Below, piece by piece: positions 40,815-51,485 of a stretch of DNA of 62,000 nt; position 1 is the first letter of the stretch; each line of letters opens with the position of its first letter. The notes beneath the pieces are model-generated. The model ran no database searches and was not told the DNA's origin. It worked only from the letters and a program-made list of their open reading frames with translations. The stretch is from assembly GCA_009746045.1 (NCBI GenBank), contig RPFO01000072.1:4342245-4404244 (forward strand), in the 5' to 3' direction. The stretch is from Mesostigma viride. Taxonomy: Eukaryota > Streptophyta > Mesostigmatophyceae > Mesostigmatales > Mesostigmataceae. The position numbers and the translations under genes are program-made.

Positions 40815-42635
40815 ATGGGTGTAACCCCTTATGGTGAACTACCTGATGATGAATCCTATGCCTACCTCTTTCATACAGCTGTTCGCATGCCTGATCTCCT
40901 TTCTCACGTAGGACTCTCTCTCCCGTGTGAGGCCCTTCCCGTGGCCTCGGTGGGGGGGGAGGGGAAAAATAAAATTTCTATACCGCTTAGCCATATAGCG
41001 ACTAGGTCAGGAAAGTCTTATGAAAACGTAGTCCCTCTAGGACCTCCCCTTCTCTTTGGCAAGGCGGTAGGAGATCTCTTTAAACCTGTTCTGGATACCT
41101 CTGTAGCGATGCCTACCTCTGATCTTGAACGCCTTATTAGTAGATTTACGGCCACTGAGCCGGAAGCATTAGCTGCCATTGCTGCACATCCCCAACAATT
41201 AGGCAAGCACCCTTGTAAATTTGTAGGTGGGTTTTTATATGTGCAGATAGCAGATTCTCCCCCTCAATGGCGCCTGTATGTCCCTCCTATCTGTCGCTCC
41301 TCCTTGCTCTTTGAGTTGCATGACTTAGCTGCTCATCAGGGTGGTAAACGGGTACGGGACCTAGTAGCCCGCTCTTATTACTGGCCTTCCCTTTATAAGG
41401 ATGTAGATGAGTATGTTAGAACTTGTCAATCTTGCCAGGAGATGAAACCCAATAACGTAGGACAGATAGCAGAACCTAGGACCTTGCCTGACCCCATCAT
41501 GCCGTGGGATTCTATCATGATGGATTTTGTAGGACCTTTTAGAAAGAATGATAGGGGCAATGCCCAAATCCTTGTGTTCATAGATCGTTTTACTCGTATG
41601 TGCCATCTTGTGCCGTGTCCTTTAGAACTCACAGCACGTGATTGCGCACGCCTATACCTCAATAATGTATATAGATATCATGGTTTGAGTAGGCAGTTTA
41701 TTAGTGATAAGGATAAATTATTTACCTCAGATTTTTGGCAGCAGTTTTTCGCTGCCATCGGTACCAAGGTTACCTACGGTACTGCCTACCACTCCTCCTC
41801 CTCTCATTTAGTAGAGCGTCTTAATAGGGTAGTAGAAGAAGCGCTTAGGCACTATGTTAATGGCTCGGGTAGTGATTGGGAGGATTATTTATGTTTGGTA
41901 GAGTTCTCCCTCAACAATTGTCCCCAAGCTGCGCATGGATATACGCCCTTCTTCTTAGATACTGGTAGACAGCCTCTTACCCCTACCTCTCTCTTAGCTA
42001 GTCCTCTACGGGACAAGGATGATGTGTCCCGAGATACTGTAGAAGGTGTACAGTCCTTACTAGATAGAATGAAAACTGCTCATGACCACGCGATCTCAGG
42101 GTACCAAAAAGCTCAGTCTAAGTACCTTGCTAGGTTGCGTGCCTCCTTAGATAGAAGAGCACCTGAGATAGAAATAGGAGATCTAGTATTAGTAGAAGGC
42201 CCCCGTGTTGGCCGTTTTGCTCATAAGTTTGAAGCAGAACTTAAGGTCAAACTTAGGCCCGCCTTCTTAGGACCCTTCCATGTTTTGTCTAGAGTAGGAA
42301 ATTTCCTATATAAAGTCGATATCCCTACCTCTTGGCAGACACATTCAAACACCTTCCATAGGAGCCAGCTGAAACTGTACCACCCTAGTACGTTCGCTGG
42401 TAGAGAGCTAGCGCCTGCCCCTTTAGAGCATAACCCTGACACTGGGGAAGTAGAAGACGAAGTAGAAAGCATCGTGGCCCATAGAGATATCAAAAAGGGC
42501 CGCGGTACCCAGCGTCAGTATAAAGTGAAGTGGATGTATGCTCGTAGTGAAGTAGATAAGGTCTGGTATACGGAGAGTGAGCTAGATGGGTGTAGTCGCC
42601 TGCTGCAGGAATATAAAACCCTGCACAAGCTCTAG
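40815..42635 (+). CDS. pol: pol: integrase with C-terminal chromodomain
   Basis: A 606-codon intact frame. It has an HHCC zinc domain (ELHDLAAHQGGKRV, then CQSCQEMKP), the DDE core (MMDFVGPF; FISDKDKLF; HLVERLNRVVEE), a GPY/F-like module (LRPAFLGPFHVLSRVGNFLYKV), then VESIVAHRDIKKG and QYKVKWMYARSEVDKVWYTE, a chromodomain. It would insert cDNA; chromodomains can direct insertion to marked chromatin. The N-terminal ~100 residues look like the RNase H-integrase linker. This is the best-preserved part of the element. Confidence 0.93.
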   Translation: MGVTPYGELPDDESYAYLFHTAVRMPDLLSHVGLSLPCEALPVASVGGEGKNKISIPLSHIATRSGKSYENVVPLGPPLLFGKAVGDLFKPVLDTSVAMPTSDLERLISRFTATEPEALAAIAAHPQQLGKHPCKFVGGFLYVQIADSPPQWRLYVPPICRSSLLFELHDLAAHQGGKRVRDLVARSYYWPSLYKDVDEYVRTCQSCQEMKPNNVGQIAEPRTLPDPIMPWDSIMMDFVGPFRKNDRGNAQILVFIDRFTRMCHLVPCPLELTARDCARLYLNNVYRYHGLSRQFISDKDKLFTSDFWQQFFAAIGTKVTYGTAYHSSSSHLVERLNRVVEEALRHYVNGSGSDWEDYLCLVEFSLNNCPQAAHGYTPFFLDTGRQPLTPTSLLASPLRDKDDVSRDTVEGVQSLLDRMKTAHDHAISGYQKAQSKYLARLRASLDRRAPEIEIGDLVLVEGPRVGRFAHKFEAELKVKLRPAFLGPFHVLSRVGNFLYKVDIPTSWQTHSNTFHRSQLKLYHPSTFAGRELAPAPLEHNPDTGEVEDEVESIVAHRDIKKGRGTQRQYKVKWMYARSEVDKVWYTESELDGCSRLLQEYKTLHKL

Positions 42636-42711
42636 TTGTAGGCTTTCTCCTCTCTTATGTTATGTCTGCTGTCGACGGGTGGTTGGTTGTCCCCTCCCCT
42701 CCGCAGCCGTC

Positions 42712-43208
42712 ATGTCAGAGCCTACCCCTCCGGCTGAGAGCCCGCTGCCGTCCCTGCCCCTACCGGACCCTGAGCTGTACTTCGAGGCCCTTCCGGGCCG
42801 CTGGGTGTCGCGGTCCAGTTATCCGGGTGGCGTTGTGCAGCCGGCCCTCCAGGCCCAACATGCGAGTCTAGTCCGGGCTGCTCTCTTCACGGTCACGTGG
42901 TACGGTCCTTCCCCTGACGAGCCGCATCAGCTTGTTTTGCACGGGTTCGACTGATGCCGGGCACTGTTTGTTGGGGTGTGGTTCCCGCTGTCCAGCCTTG
43001 GGACAGATAGATGCGGTTCTCCAGTGCTCCCGTGTGTTCTCCTACCTTTCCACCCCTGTGGGCCGCTCCTGCCTACGGGATGTGTTCCCCTGGCTTCCGG
43101 CTGAGGATGATGCTGAGGTAGATGAGAACCCCTGCGACCTTCTGCGGGCCGTAGAATTCATGGAGATAGCTGATCAGTCGGCGGGAGTAGCAGTTGGTGG
43201 TCCTGCCC
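42712..43208 (+). pseudogene. Extra 3' ORF of the retrotransposon, 5' half
   Basis: It begins at ATG 42712, 77 bp after pol, just downstream of a pyrimidine tract ending in CCCCTCCGCAG that looks like a splice acceptor. The first frame (80 codons, Pro-rich, with LPDPELYFEALPGRWVSRSS) ends at 42954; another continues (RDVFPWLPAEDDAEVDENP) until the CACTA element at 43209. No homology is recognised. The position after pol is that of env in retroviruses, but no signal peptide is seen. Confidence 0.55.
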
Positions 43209-43229
43209 CACTAGGAAGTCGGAAAAAAT

Positions 43230-43570
43230 TCGTCCTGAGATCTCTTGAGATTCTCCTGAGTTTTTTTTTGACAAATCTTGAGAAATCCTGAGAAATCCTG
43301 AGATGTCCTGAGAATATCTTGAGATTGTCCTGAGATTAATCCTGAGTTTTCCTGAGATTGTCCTGAGATAATCCTGATATTTCGTCTTCACAAAATCTGG
43401 TAAGTGCACACCTCGGGTCCTGAGATTCTGGTGAAAAACTCAGGACAAAATCTCAGGACAATCTCAGGACAAAATCTCAGGACAAAATCTCAGGACAATC
43501 TCAGGACAAAAAAACGAGTAGAATCTCAAGAAAATCTCAGGACAATCTCAGGACAAAAAAACGAGTAGAA
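43230..43570. repeat. Left subterminal repeats of the CACTA element
   Basis: Clustered TCCTGAGA/TCTTGAGA units run to about 43390, then switch strand to ATCTCAGGACAA units. Confidence 0.9.
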
Positions 43571-44159
43571 TCTCAAGAAAATCAAGAACATGCACAGGCG
43601 AATTCTCCAGCCATTCTGGGACAAAAAAATGGTGTTATCAGGGACCGTCAGAAATACGACAATGCAAGATGATTACAATAGGGGCATGACTCACAATCAG
43701 TGCATTTATTACATTGATAAATATTATTTAAAAAATCTTTTATTCATAGGCAAAAAATAAATCACAACAAAAAGAGGATTGCTTCTTCATCGTTTGGCAG
43801 ATCTTGTAGATCATTTGGTTCTTCATATACTCTGCCAAACTGTGCTTCGTTGCACATTTACCTGCACGCATAAACCAGGAAGGGGGAAAAACAGCATTAA
43901 ACAGGACCATGATTAGAGACGCTGGGCTGCAGCATGTGCACATGTACACCTAACCAGACCAAAGGCATAGCAAACAACATCATGCTCGGCATAAAAAAAG
44001 ATACTTCTGACTGGTACAAAACATTGAAAGGGTGACCCAAGTGAAAGCCTAGCACCGCCATTATTGAGATGTGCAAGACCAAGAAACCACGACATTGCAT
44101 ATGACCGATGCATTGAAAAAGGGAAAACACGTTTATTAACTGTGAAGCTCCAGGGTAAC

Positions 44160-44770
44160 TAGACTAAATTTCTTCAGGGCAAGGGACTAATTGAATTCAG
44201 CAAGCAAGCGTACATGCGCGCAAGGACGAGAGTGGCTAAATAAGGAAGCAAGGGCCTAACAAAGGAAGCAAGGGACTGATTAGATTCAGCAAGCAAGCAA
44301 TTGCAAGCATGCAAGGAAGAGGGGCTAACAAAGGAAGCAAGGGCCTAACAAAGGAATCAGGGGACTGATTCCATTCAGCAAGTGGTCAAGCATGCAGGGA
44401 AGGAACGGCCTAACCAAGTAGGCAAGGTCATATCAAAGGAAGCAAGGCATTAATTAAATTCAGCAAGCATGCGAGGAAGAGTGGCTTACAAAGGAAGCAT
44501 GGGACTAAGAAAGGAAGCAAGGGACTAATTACATTCAGGAAGCACGCATGCAAGGAAGCAAGGGAATAAAGCAAGGAACTAATCAAATTCAGCAAGCGGC
44601 TAAACAACCAAGCAAGGGCCTAATCAAGGAAGAAAGCAACCACGCAAAGAAGCAAGCAAGCACGCAAAGACGGAAACAAGCATGCAAGGAAGCAAGGGGT
44701 TTATCAAACTCAGCAAGCAAGCATGCAAGGAAGCAAGGAGCAAGTGAGGGACCAAGGGACTAATCAACTT
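44160..44770. repeat. Internal AAGCAAGG-rich degenerate repeat of the CACTA element
   Basis: About ten irregular units contain GGAAGCAAGGGACTAATT and ATTCAGCAAGCAAGC. A 71-codon ORF in it is a repeat artefact. Confidence 0.8.
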
Positions 44771-46410
44771 TATGACACTTACCACGCAGAAGGGACAACC
44801 TCATGACCGCGGAGAAGATAACATTCCGTCCCTCCTGTTGCGATTGCAAAGGGGAGAAAGAATAGTAGTGATGTAAGGAATGAATTCCAGTGCAAAATTA
44901 GGAAAATACCTTCAATAACAAAGCTAGTAAGTAGGCAAGGTAATTAAAAAGTAGGTAGCAAACTGATGACAACATGCACATACTCACGCATGGACCAACC
45001 AAGTTAGTATCTAATCTACTATGTGGCTTATGAGGAAGCACCATGAAACATTTGACCTTACTGGCTTCATCAGAACACGTCTAGATGCTTTTCCTTTGCA
45101 AAGATAGTCGCAATTGACGCTTGGGGCTTGCATGGGATTCAGGTCTGCATGGACGTGCTTTGACAACAAACGGGCATGTACGCACAAAAATGCCCAAGGA
45201 CGGTACTTCATGATGGTCATCTTCATGAACTTGACCACGCATGTAAGAGGACAAGAAATCAAGTATTCAGAGTTCATGCTATACTAAGAAACCAGCTTTT
45301 GCTCAGAATGCCGCTTTTGCGGTCTATGGGCCTTCCAATGCAACCTGCCAAGCAATTCTCATAAGTATCCTTGCTCAGCTACGCAGTTGCTCATTTTCCC
45401 GGCTCCATTCCTCTTCGATCACAGCCTGTCCATGACGGCCTTGTAGGTTTTGGATAGCTCCAGAATCTCGCTCTGTTTATTCTCCGTTACTTATGTCACT
45501 CACATGTCGTCGCTACTAGAACCGCTTCTAGTGCGGTTCTCGCTGCCACCCCTGCTGCCACACCTGCAGCGCTTGTTATTCGGTGGTTGCATTCATTGGT
45601 TACGTATGGAAATCGGTTGCCCCATCGCTCGAGCTAGCGTGTATGTGCCCTCACTGCCCGCTAGCCCCAGCACTGACTTGACTGCGAACAACGGCTAGGG
45701 CTACGTCAAACGCGTTTTTTTGAATTTGCGCAAAAAAAAAGATTGCGACTAGGTCACATCCGTAGCCAGCGGCAGGCGGAATGTCTCGAGTGATTCCAGC
45801 CAAGCGATCTTCCGTATTGTCATGACATCTTACCTTTCCACTGGTTACTACTTGTCTCAAAGCCTTTTAGAACGGTCGGAGCCGCAAACTGCCGATAAAT
45901 TTACAGGTACAGTAAGTAGTATTCACCAATGAAAGCCACAGGCATTTAAAAAAGCCGTCCTGCCAGACCCTAGAAAACGCTTGGTCCTGACTTTGCCGGA
46001 CAACCATTGGAGCAGGTTATAAAGTGCGACAACGATTTCTGATTGTTGGCTGACAGACTGACAGCCGACAATTATTAACGCAAAGTCACTAAAGCAATTA
46101 GGCAGTGAGAACATTCTACAAAAGAGCTCTTAGTTCGGGCTTTATAGAAGTAGTACCTGCCTGTTAAAAATTGGAACAAGGATACGGTTCCGGCATCCGT
46201 TTATTCCGAAGCCGGTACGGGCAAGGCTAGGGAACCGGCGTGGGAATAAACTGAACTGAACATAACTGAAATAAAGGCCGTTATGGTGCCGTGAAATAGC
46301 CGCATGACGACAGTGCCGTTCCAAACTTTCAACTTCGCGCCCTACCTCTCTTAACCGTTACCTGGTAGACCGTTGGTCCAACGAGCGAAAAATTTAGAAA
46401 GGTTGCGATT
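44771..46410. other. CACTA interior, no gene recognised
   Basis: Only short ORFs are present, with no transposase-like sequence. The DNA may be filler captured from elsewhere. Confidence 0.45.
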
Positions 46411-46411
46411 A

Positions 46412-46528
46412 GGCAACGCGACCTTGCACCTAGCCGCACCCATGAACGCCTTCAGCAGCCATGTTAGGCAACACAACCCTGCACCTAGCCGCACCATTCC
46501 ATAAACGCCTTCATCAGCCATGTTAGGC
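46412..46528. repeat. ~55 bp duplication in the CACTA interior
   Basis: Two imperfect copies carry TTAGGCAAC, CCTAGCCGCACC and AACGCCTTCA.CAGCCATG. Confidence 0.8.
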
Positions 46529-46616
46529 CGGAATAGACACGGCATTTCCACTTTGGGTCTCGCACTAGTCAAGTCACTTGCTCAGATAGTATATCACTAG
46601 CTCTGACCCGCCTTCA

Positions 46617-46999
46617 AGCGGTTTGGTAGTGCAGCGGCTGTGTGTGGTTCTACCAAACGACTTTCAGAAATATGTGCCTACTCCATGGCCCCATCGCGGC
46701 AAGTAGCGGGAGCGCTTGCAGAATGTAAGTGATGCTGCGCCTATACCGAACCCCGTCTTTGCCGCCATGAACCATGACTCCGGACGGAGCTGCGATGACG
46801 TAAAGATGGTTGAAGGTCGCGGGTTGCTGTTCTGTAGTTGCCCCAATGCTGTTCTGTAGTGCTCCGATTGATGTGAGCTGATAGCGGCCTCTTCAATACC
46901 TTGAGTTTTGCACGTGCTCACGTGGGGCCATGGAGTAGGCACATATTTCTCAAAGTCGTTTGGTAGAACCACACACAGCCGCTGCACTACCAAACCGCT
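46617..46999. mobile_element. 383 bp foldback/MITE with 77 bp inverted ends
   Basis: 46617-46693 and 46923-46999 are inverted copies with about one mismatch, starting AGCGGTTTGGTAGTGCAGC. Each arm also holds an internal 9 bp inverted repeat, GTTTGGTAG/CTACCAAAC. No clear target duplication is visible. It is nested in the CACTA element. Confidence 0.82.
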
Positions 47000-47399
47000 C
47001 GCGTGGCAAGAGCCGCACTGCTGGCAAGTCCATGGCAGCGGCTAGTGTCAGCGCATCGAGCCCTGATGACATAGCTAGTGTTTCGTCGTTCAGCAGCAAC
47101 GGTGAGGCATGCATTCCCTCACAAAGGAGAAGTGAGAGGCAGCGTGCTGTAGTAAATTATGCGGACAACTCTGACAGTGCTGCATACACTGATGAGGAGT
47201 GGCATTGATTATATTTCTGGCAATGATGCCTGTAATGTAACTTGTTGTGTGCTTGTCGCACTGCATTATCAAGGAGACAACCAGCGCAGGCCAGAAATCG
47301 GGAGAATCCGGACCATGCATTATATTTATTTATTTCCAATGAACATGTGTGTCAACTGCATCATTTCTGCATCCACATATAATGCATAAGTGTCCTGTC

Positions 47400-47845
47400 T
47401 TCATGCACTTGAGAGTTCTCAAGTGTCATGCTCAGTGTCCTGATTTTCCTGATTTTTTGTGCCATGTAAGTGTCCTGATTTTCCTGATTTTTTGTGCCAT
47501 GCTAAGTGTCCTGATTTTCCTGATTTTTTTCTGATTCAGCGGGAAAATCTCAAGATCTTGAGATTTTTTGTGTTGTTTCGACATTTTTCTCAGGATCTCA
47601 GGATTTTCTCAGGATTCTCAGTGTTTCTCAGTGTTTCGCGAGACGCATCTCAGGCACTTCTCAGGATTCTCAGGAGGAAGTCCTGATATAATATCAGGAT
47701 TCCTGAGAAAATCTCAGTTTTTCTCAGGATTTCTCAGGACATCTTGAGAAAAAAATCAGGATATCTCAGGAAATCCTGAGAAAATCTCAGGAAATCCTGA
47801 GTTCATCTCAGGAAATCTCAGGATTCCTGAGAAAAATCTCAGAAC
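47400..47845. repeat. Right subterminal repeats of the CACTA element
   Basis: Three ~42 bp units of GTGTCCTGATTTTCCTGATT are followed by dense TCTCAGGA units up to the terminal inverted repeat. Confidence 0.9.
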
Positions 47846-47862
47846 CCGACTTCCTAGTGCCC

Positions 47863-49684
47863 TACGGGCGCCCCATCCGAGGTACATTATACTCCAGAAT
47901 ATTCTGCCTCGAGCGCTGCGTCCGCCTCCTCGGCGTCTGCTCCTCCCTCTCCGGTCCCGTCGTCCCCTCGGTCGACCCGGTGTGTTGCAGTGGAGCCTAC
48001 CCCTTCGGGTTTGCCTGATCCTCTTTCGGCGACAGTTTCTGCGATGCAGGCGCAGATCCAGTCCCTGACGGCGGCCTTCGGGGCCTTCATGGCGGCCCAG
48101 GCGCACGCTCCAGCCACGCCAGGTGGGGTGTCTGTTGCAGCTGTGCCCCCTTCCCCTTCGGTCGCCTCGACGTCTACGGGTCCGACCGTGTCGCACGAGC
48201 CCTCGGCGGCTGCGGTTCCCTCTGGTGCTGCAGCTCCTACGCCTTCGGCTACCGCTGCGCCTGCTACTGACGTACCTGCGCCTCGGCGCGAGTCCGCCGT
48301 CCCAGTGGCCGCGCCCGCCGCCGCCGCGTCCGAGCCGCCCACCACGTCAGCGCCGCCCTCGCGGGGTTTCTTCAGCGACCCGGGCGGTCTTCCCAGGCTT
48401 TGGGAGGGCGGTCCTCCGCAGAGGATCCCGGTGCCTGACTGGAGCTTGGACGGTAACCAGTCGTATGCCGGATTGCCTGTCCCCACGGGTCCTATTTTCA
48501 ACATGTGGCCTGGTGGTGCTCCACCCCCAGAGACCGGCGCGCCAGTTGCGGAGGCGGGTCCGTCGCGACCCCCCGCGGCATCGGGTCCGACGCGGCCCCC
48601 TGTTGTACCGGCGCCTTCTGCGCCTGTGCCGGTTCCTACCCCTTCGTCGGCCCCTGCCCCTTCGACCCCGCGGTCTTTGGCTGCGGTTGTTCGGTCCAGT
48701 GGCTCTGACCCGCGCGCCACCCGCGCTGCCGATTCCCTTCGGGAGTTGTCAGAGGGCGATCGGGATCGGGCCCCTTCTGTGGTGCATGCGACTCCGGAGT
48801 CGCGCGACACGCCTGTCTTCGGGTATGGTATGTCTGCGCTCGCTTGCCGCCAGTGTGACCTGCCGCGCGCCTCCGCCGAGCTTGCCATTTCGCCCATGTC
48901 CTACGGGTTCTCCCAGGTGTGTCGGGCGCCGCGGGACCGTGGCCTACCAGTTGAGACTGATCGGCCTCCTTTCGACATGGTTATTTTAGCTGATCCGGTG
49001 TTCCAGGGTGAGATCCTGGTTCGGCGCGTCCTGTACCGCTGGGCTCGGCGCCACAATGACTTGGACACCTACGGCGGGTTCCAGTGGGCTTACCCTCCGC
49101 CTCTGGGCATTATGGCCTCAGATGCTCTTACGGTAGATTTTCCTGCGGTGCCGGGTGCCACGTACAGCACCGTCCTTCAGCCCATCCTAGAGTGGGATGC
49201 CCGTCGTCCAGCGCCCATCCCGGGCCAGGGTTTGGACTCTCGGGGTCATCCTCCTCCCCGGGCTAGCGACTACCTCGAGACGTTCGGGTCGCGACAGTGT
49301 GCCCGCCGGTGGCGCTCCCGCGAGATTCGGCATATCCGGTTGTGGCCGTCCAACGTGGAGCCCCTGGTAGATCTGTTTTTCCCGACGGGTATGCGCCCTC
49401 GGATCCGGTATCATCGCCTGCTCCTTCGGGCTCTCTGCCTGATCGCGGTAGAGCCTTTCCTACGCCTCTTTGCCTGCGGTTTCCTGGACTGGGCCCGGGG
49501 CCAGGTCGTTCTTACACAGCATAGGTACTACTGGGCCTTCCTGGGACTTTTCCCTGACGGCGTGTGGGCCGATGTTTTCCTCACTGTAGATAGGCACGAC
49601 AATGCTGAGGATGTGTCTCACTACCAGGCTTACCTGGATGTCCTGCTGGCCTCCCGTGGTACCTACCAGACGGATGGCCATTAG
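47863..49684 (+). CDS. Extra 3' ORF of the retrotransposon, 3' part
   Basis: The frame is open from the CACTA junction; 564 codons follow a later start at 47990. The first ~250 residues are Ala/Pro/Ser-rich and low complexity. The C-terminal ~300 look globular (PPFDMVILADPVFQGEILVR, FQWAYPPPLGIMASDAL, HRYYWAFLGLFPDGVWADVF). No transmembrane segment or known domain is recognised. With 42712-43208 it would encode a protein of roughly 750 residues. It ends 370 bp before the 3' LTR. Confidence 0.7.
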
Positions 49685-50043
49685 ATAGAGGGCCTTAGGC
49701 CCGACCTGAGGGTGTTGTCCCTCCGGTATATAGAGTCGCCCTCATGTTCTGGCCAGTTGGCTGGTCGTTCTTGGTCCTTGGTACTGATTTGTTTACTCTG
49801 TGTGTCCTGCCCAGTGCCGTTCCCCCCGGCAAGGACTTTGTTCCAGGCAGTTAGGGGAACCTACCACCAGGCTTGGTGCTGGCTAACCCTACACCTCCCG
49901 GCGTGGTGGTGGAGACCGAGTTAATACGTTGGTGTCTTGTATCTTGGACGGTCTGCCGACTGTGTTAGTGTGTGCTGGGTGCATTAGGTTTCCTACCCCT
50001 TGTTTTCCTCCCTGTGCGTAGGGAGAGGGCTCCCTACCTTTGT
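49685..50043 (+). other. 3' untranslated part of the retrotransposon
   Basis: Noncoding sequence between the extra ORF and the polypurine tract. Confidence 0.7.
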
Positions 50044-50054
50044 GGGGGGGGAGG
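50044..50054 (+). promoter_or_regulatory. Polypurine tract
   Basis: GGGGGGGGAGG abuts the 3' LTR and would prime plus-strand DNA synthesis. Confidence 0.9.
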
Positions 50055-50631
50055 TGTTACGTCGCGTAATAATTCGTTGTAGTTACGGACGTAAATTAGG
50101 TCTTTTGCCTCGGTTGTCCCTAGGTTTACGTTTAGGCTCCTACCGGGACATTATTGTCCTCGTAACAGTACTGTGGTACATTGGGTGCCGTTGGGCGCCG
50201 CGCCGCGTACTTTACTAGTGGTCCTGATCCTGTGGTAGAATGTAGTGGACCAGCGTGCATCAGTAGATGTAGTGGACCAGCGTGCATCTGTAGGCGAGGG
50301 CCATGTCGGCCCGAGCGTGTTGGACCGTTGGTGACCATTTATGTGCGTTCTACCCCTTGTGTGTGCACTCGGCGTGTGTTAAATGAATTAACACATTTAG
50401 GCTTGAGTCACGGCAGTGTAGTTGTGTTTCCTTCCTCTATTCCTGGAGTAAACGGGTTTTGGTAAATGGTTGTATGGCGTATTATAGTAACACGTACATA
50501 CGTTAATGCATTGAGATCAGCTCCGTCACGTTCGTCTTTCGCCAGAGGTTTGAGTAGAGGAGGCCTGACCAGTTTAGGTAGTATCAGGCCCATTAGAGGT
50601 AGAGGTGGAGGTAGATATCCGCGGCGTAACA
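50055..50631 (+). repeat. 3' LTR
   Basis: 577 bp, identical by eye to the 5' LTR apart from a 4 bp insertion (ACACGTACATACG instead of ACACATACG) near 50493. Confidence 0.97.
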
Positions 50632-50876
50632 TTTTTATCCAGCCAACCTGTGGCTAGCTGCTCTGGTTAGCATGACAAAGGCTATCATTTACTCAGTGGG
50701 AAAGGTGAAGAGACCATTGGAACAACCTACCTGACGCATGTGCCACCAAAGCATTGTGTCCCGCAAAATGCACAATGCCTCCTTTCTAACAAGCACGAGC
50801 CACTTTCTTTAGGAGACAGGTGCCAGCTCGTCAGTGTCTGGGGAAAATGATGCCGCTGCTTAGGAAGACCGCGTGA

Positions 50877-51485
50877 ATTTCCTCGAACACAACTGTCTAT
50901 AAAGCAAAAGAAATTTCAGAGAAGCATGGAAATAAAAGCATTACACCTTCCCAACAGGTTGCGGGCCACGCGCTGCAGAAAGCCAGCCATGTCACAGACG
51001 AACTTGCTAAAAGACATCCAGGAATCCAGCGATGCAGCGCCAGGACCCGCAACTTCCTGGCTGCATCTGGCCGGAAAGAAGGCAAAAAGCTTACGCTCAA
51101 CGAGCTAAGAAAGCAGGAAAACGCTAGATTAGGACGTTTCATACAAGAACGTACCATAACGGGCATATATTCGTGCCCAGACGCACAAGAAAGGCCACCC
51201 TTTCATGGAGAGGTTGGGCACTCATCGCGCAGGCCTAATGTTATCTTACCGCAAAATGACGGGAAAGGTAAAGATAGCAGCGGGAATTTTTACGGCTTTA
51301 GAAACATCATTAAACTAGCTTTCCTTACGACCATCAAAACTGGCAACAATCGACAATCACACCGGCAGGCATCCATTATTATACTTTATTCATCCCGACA
51401 GAAATTCAGGCCGGACCCCCCCTGCCGATGGCAAAGAAAAAAAGCCCGCGACATCATAGATCGCAACCATCCCACCATAAATTAG
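50877..51485 (+). other. Long stop-free frame without ATG; possible exon at 50958
   Basis: About 203 codons are free of stops in a region of moderate GC. TTCCCAACAG at 50948-50957 would be an acceptor, followed by a Lys/Arg-rich, helix-prone stretch (AGHALQKASHVTDELAKRHP, KKLTLNELRKQENARLGRF). A GTACCA donor follows near 51154. No homology is recognised and no partner exon was found. Confidence 0.25.

Larger units (their letters stand above)
43209..47859 (+). mobile_element. Nonautonomous CACTA (En/Spm-type) transposon nested in the retrotransposon
   Basis: The ends are inverted CACTAGGAAGTCGG (43209-43222 and 47846-47859). A 3 bp target duplication, CCC, lies at 43206-43208 and 47860-47862. 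Both ends carry dense subterminal repeats of CTCAGGA/TCCTGAG (43230-43570 and about 47400-47845). CACTA termini, 3 bp duplication and subterminal repeats are the three hallmarks of the superfamily. I see no transposase, so it is probably moved in trans. The element splits the retrotransposon's extra ORF. Confidence 0.92.
35180..50631 (+). mobile_element. Ty3-type chromovirus LTR retrotransposon, 15.45 kb, with nested CACTA element
   Basis: LTRs of 573 and 577 bp start TGTTACG and end CGTAACA, with a 5 bp target duplication TTTTT on both sides (35175-35179 and 50632-50636). The order is LTR, viroplasmin-like ORF, gag with CCHC knuckle, protease, reverse transcriptase, RNase H, integrase with a chromodomain, an extra ORF, polypurine tract, LTR. 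Integrase after RNase H places it in Ty3/gypsy; the chromodomain makes it a chromovirus. Without the nested 4.65 kb insertion it would be about 10.8 kb, large for a chromovirus. The LTRs differ by one 4 bp indel with no substitution seen, yet coding frames are broken at seven or more places. Confidence 0.96.

Noticed and set aside
44548-44763. 71-codon Lys/Gln-rich ORF in the CACTA element
   Set aside because: It is a product of the AAGCAAGG repeat, not a transposase.
47887-48897. 336-codon minus-strand ORF
   Set aside because: It is the antisense shadow of the GC-rich Ala/Pro part of the retrotransposon's third ORF.
42712-49684. Envelope gene
   Set aside because: The position fits, but no signal peptide, transmembrane segment or fusion-peptide-like sequence is seen, so the ORF is left unassigned.
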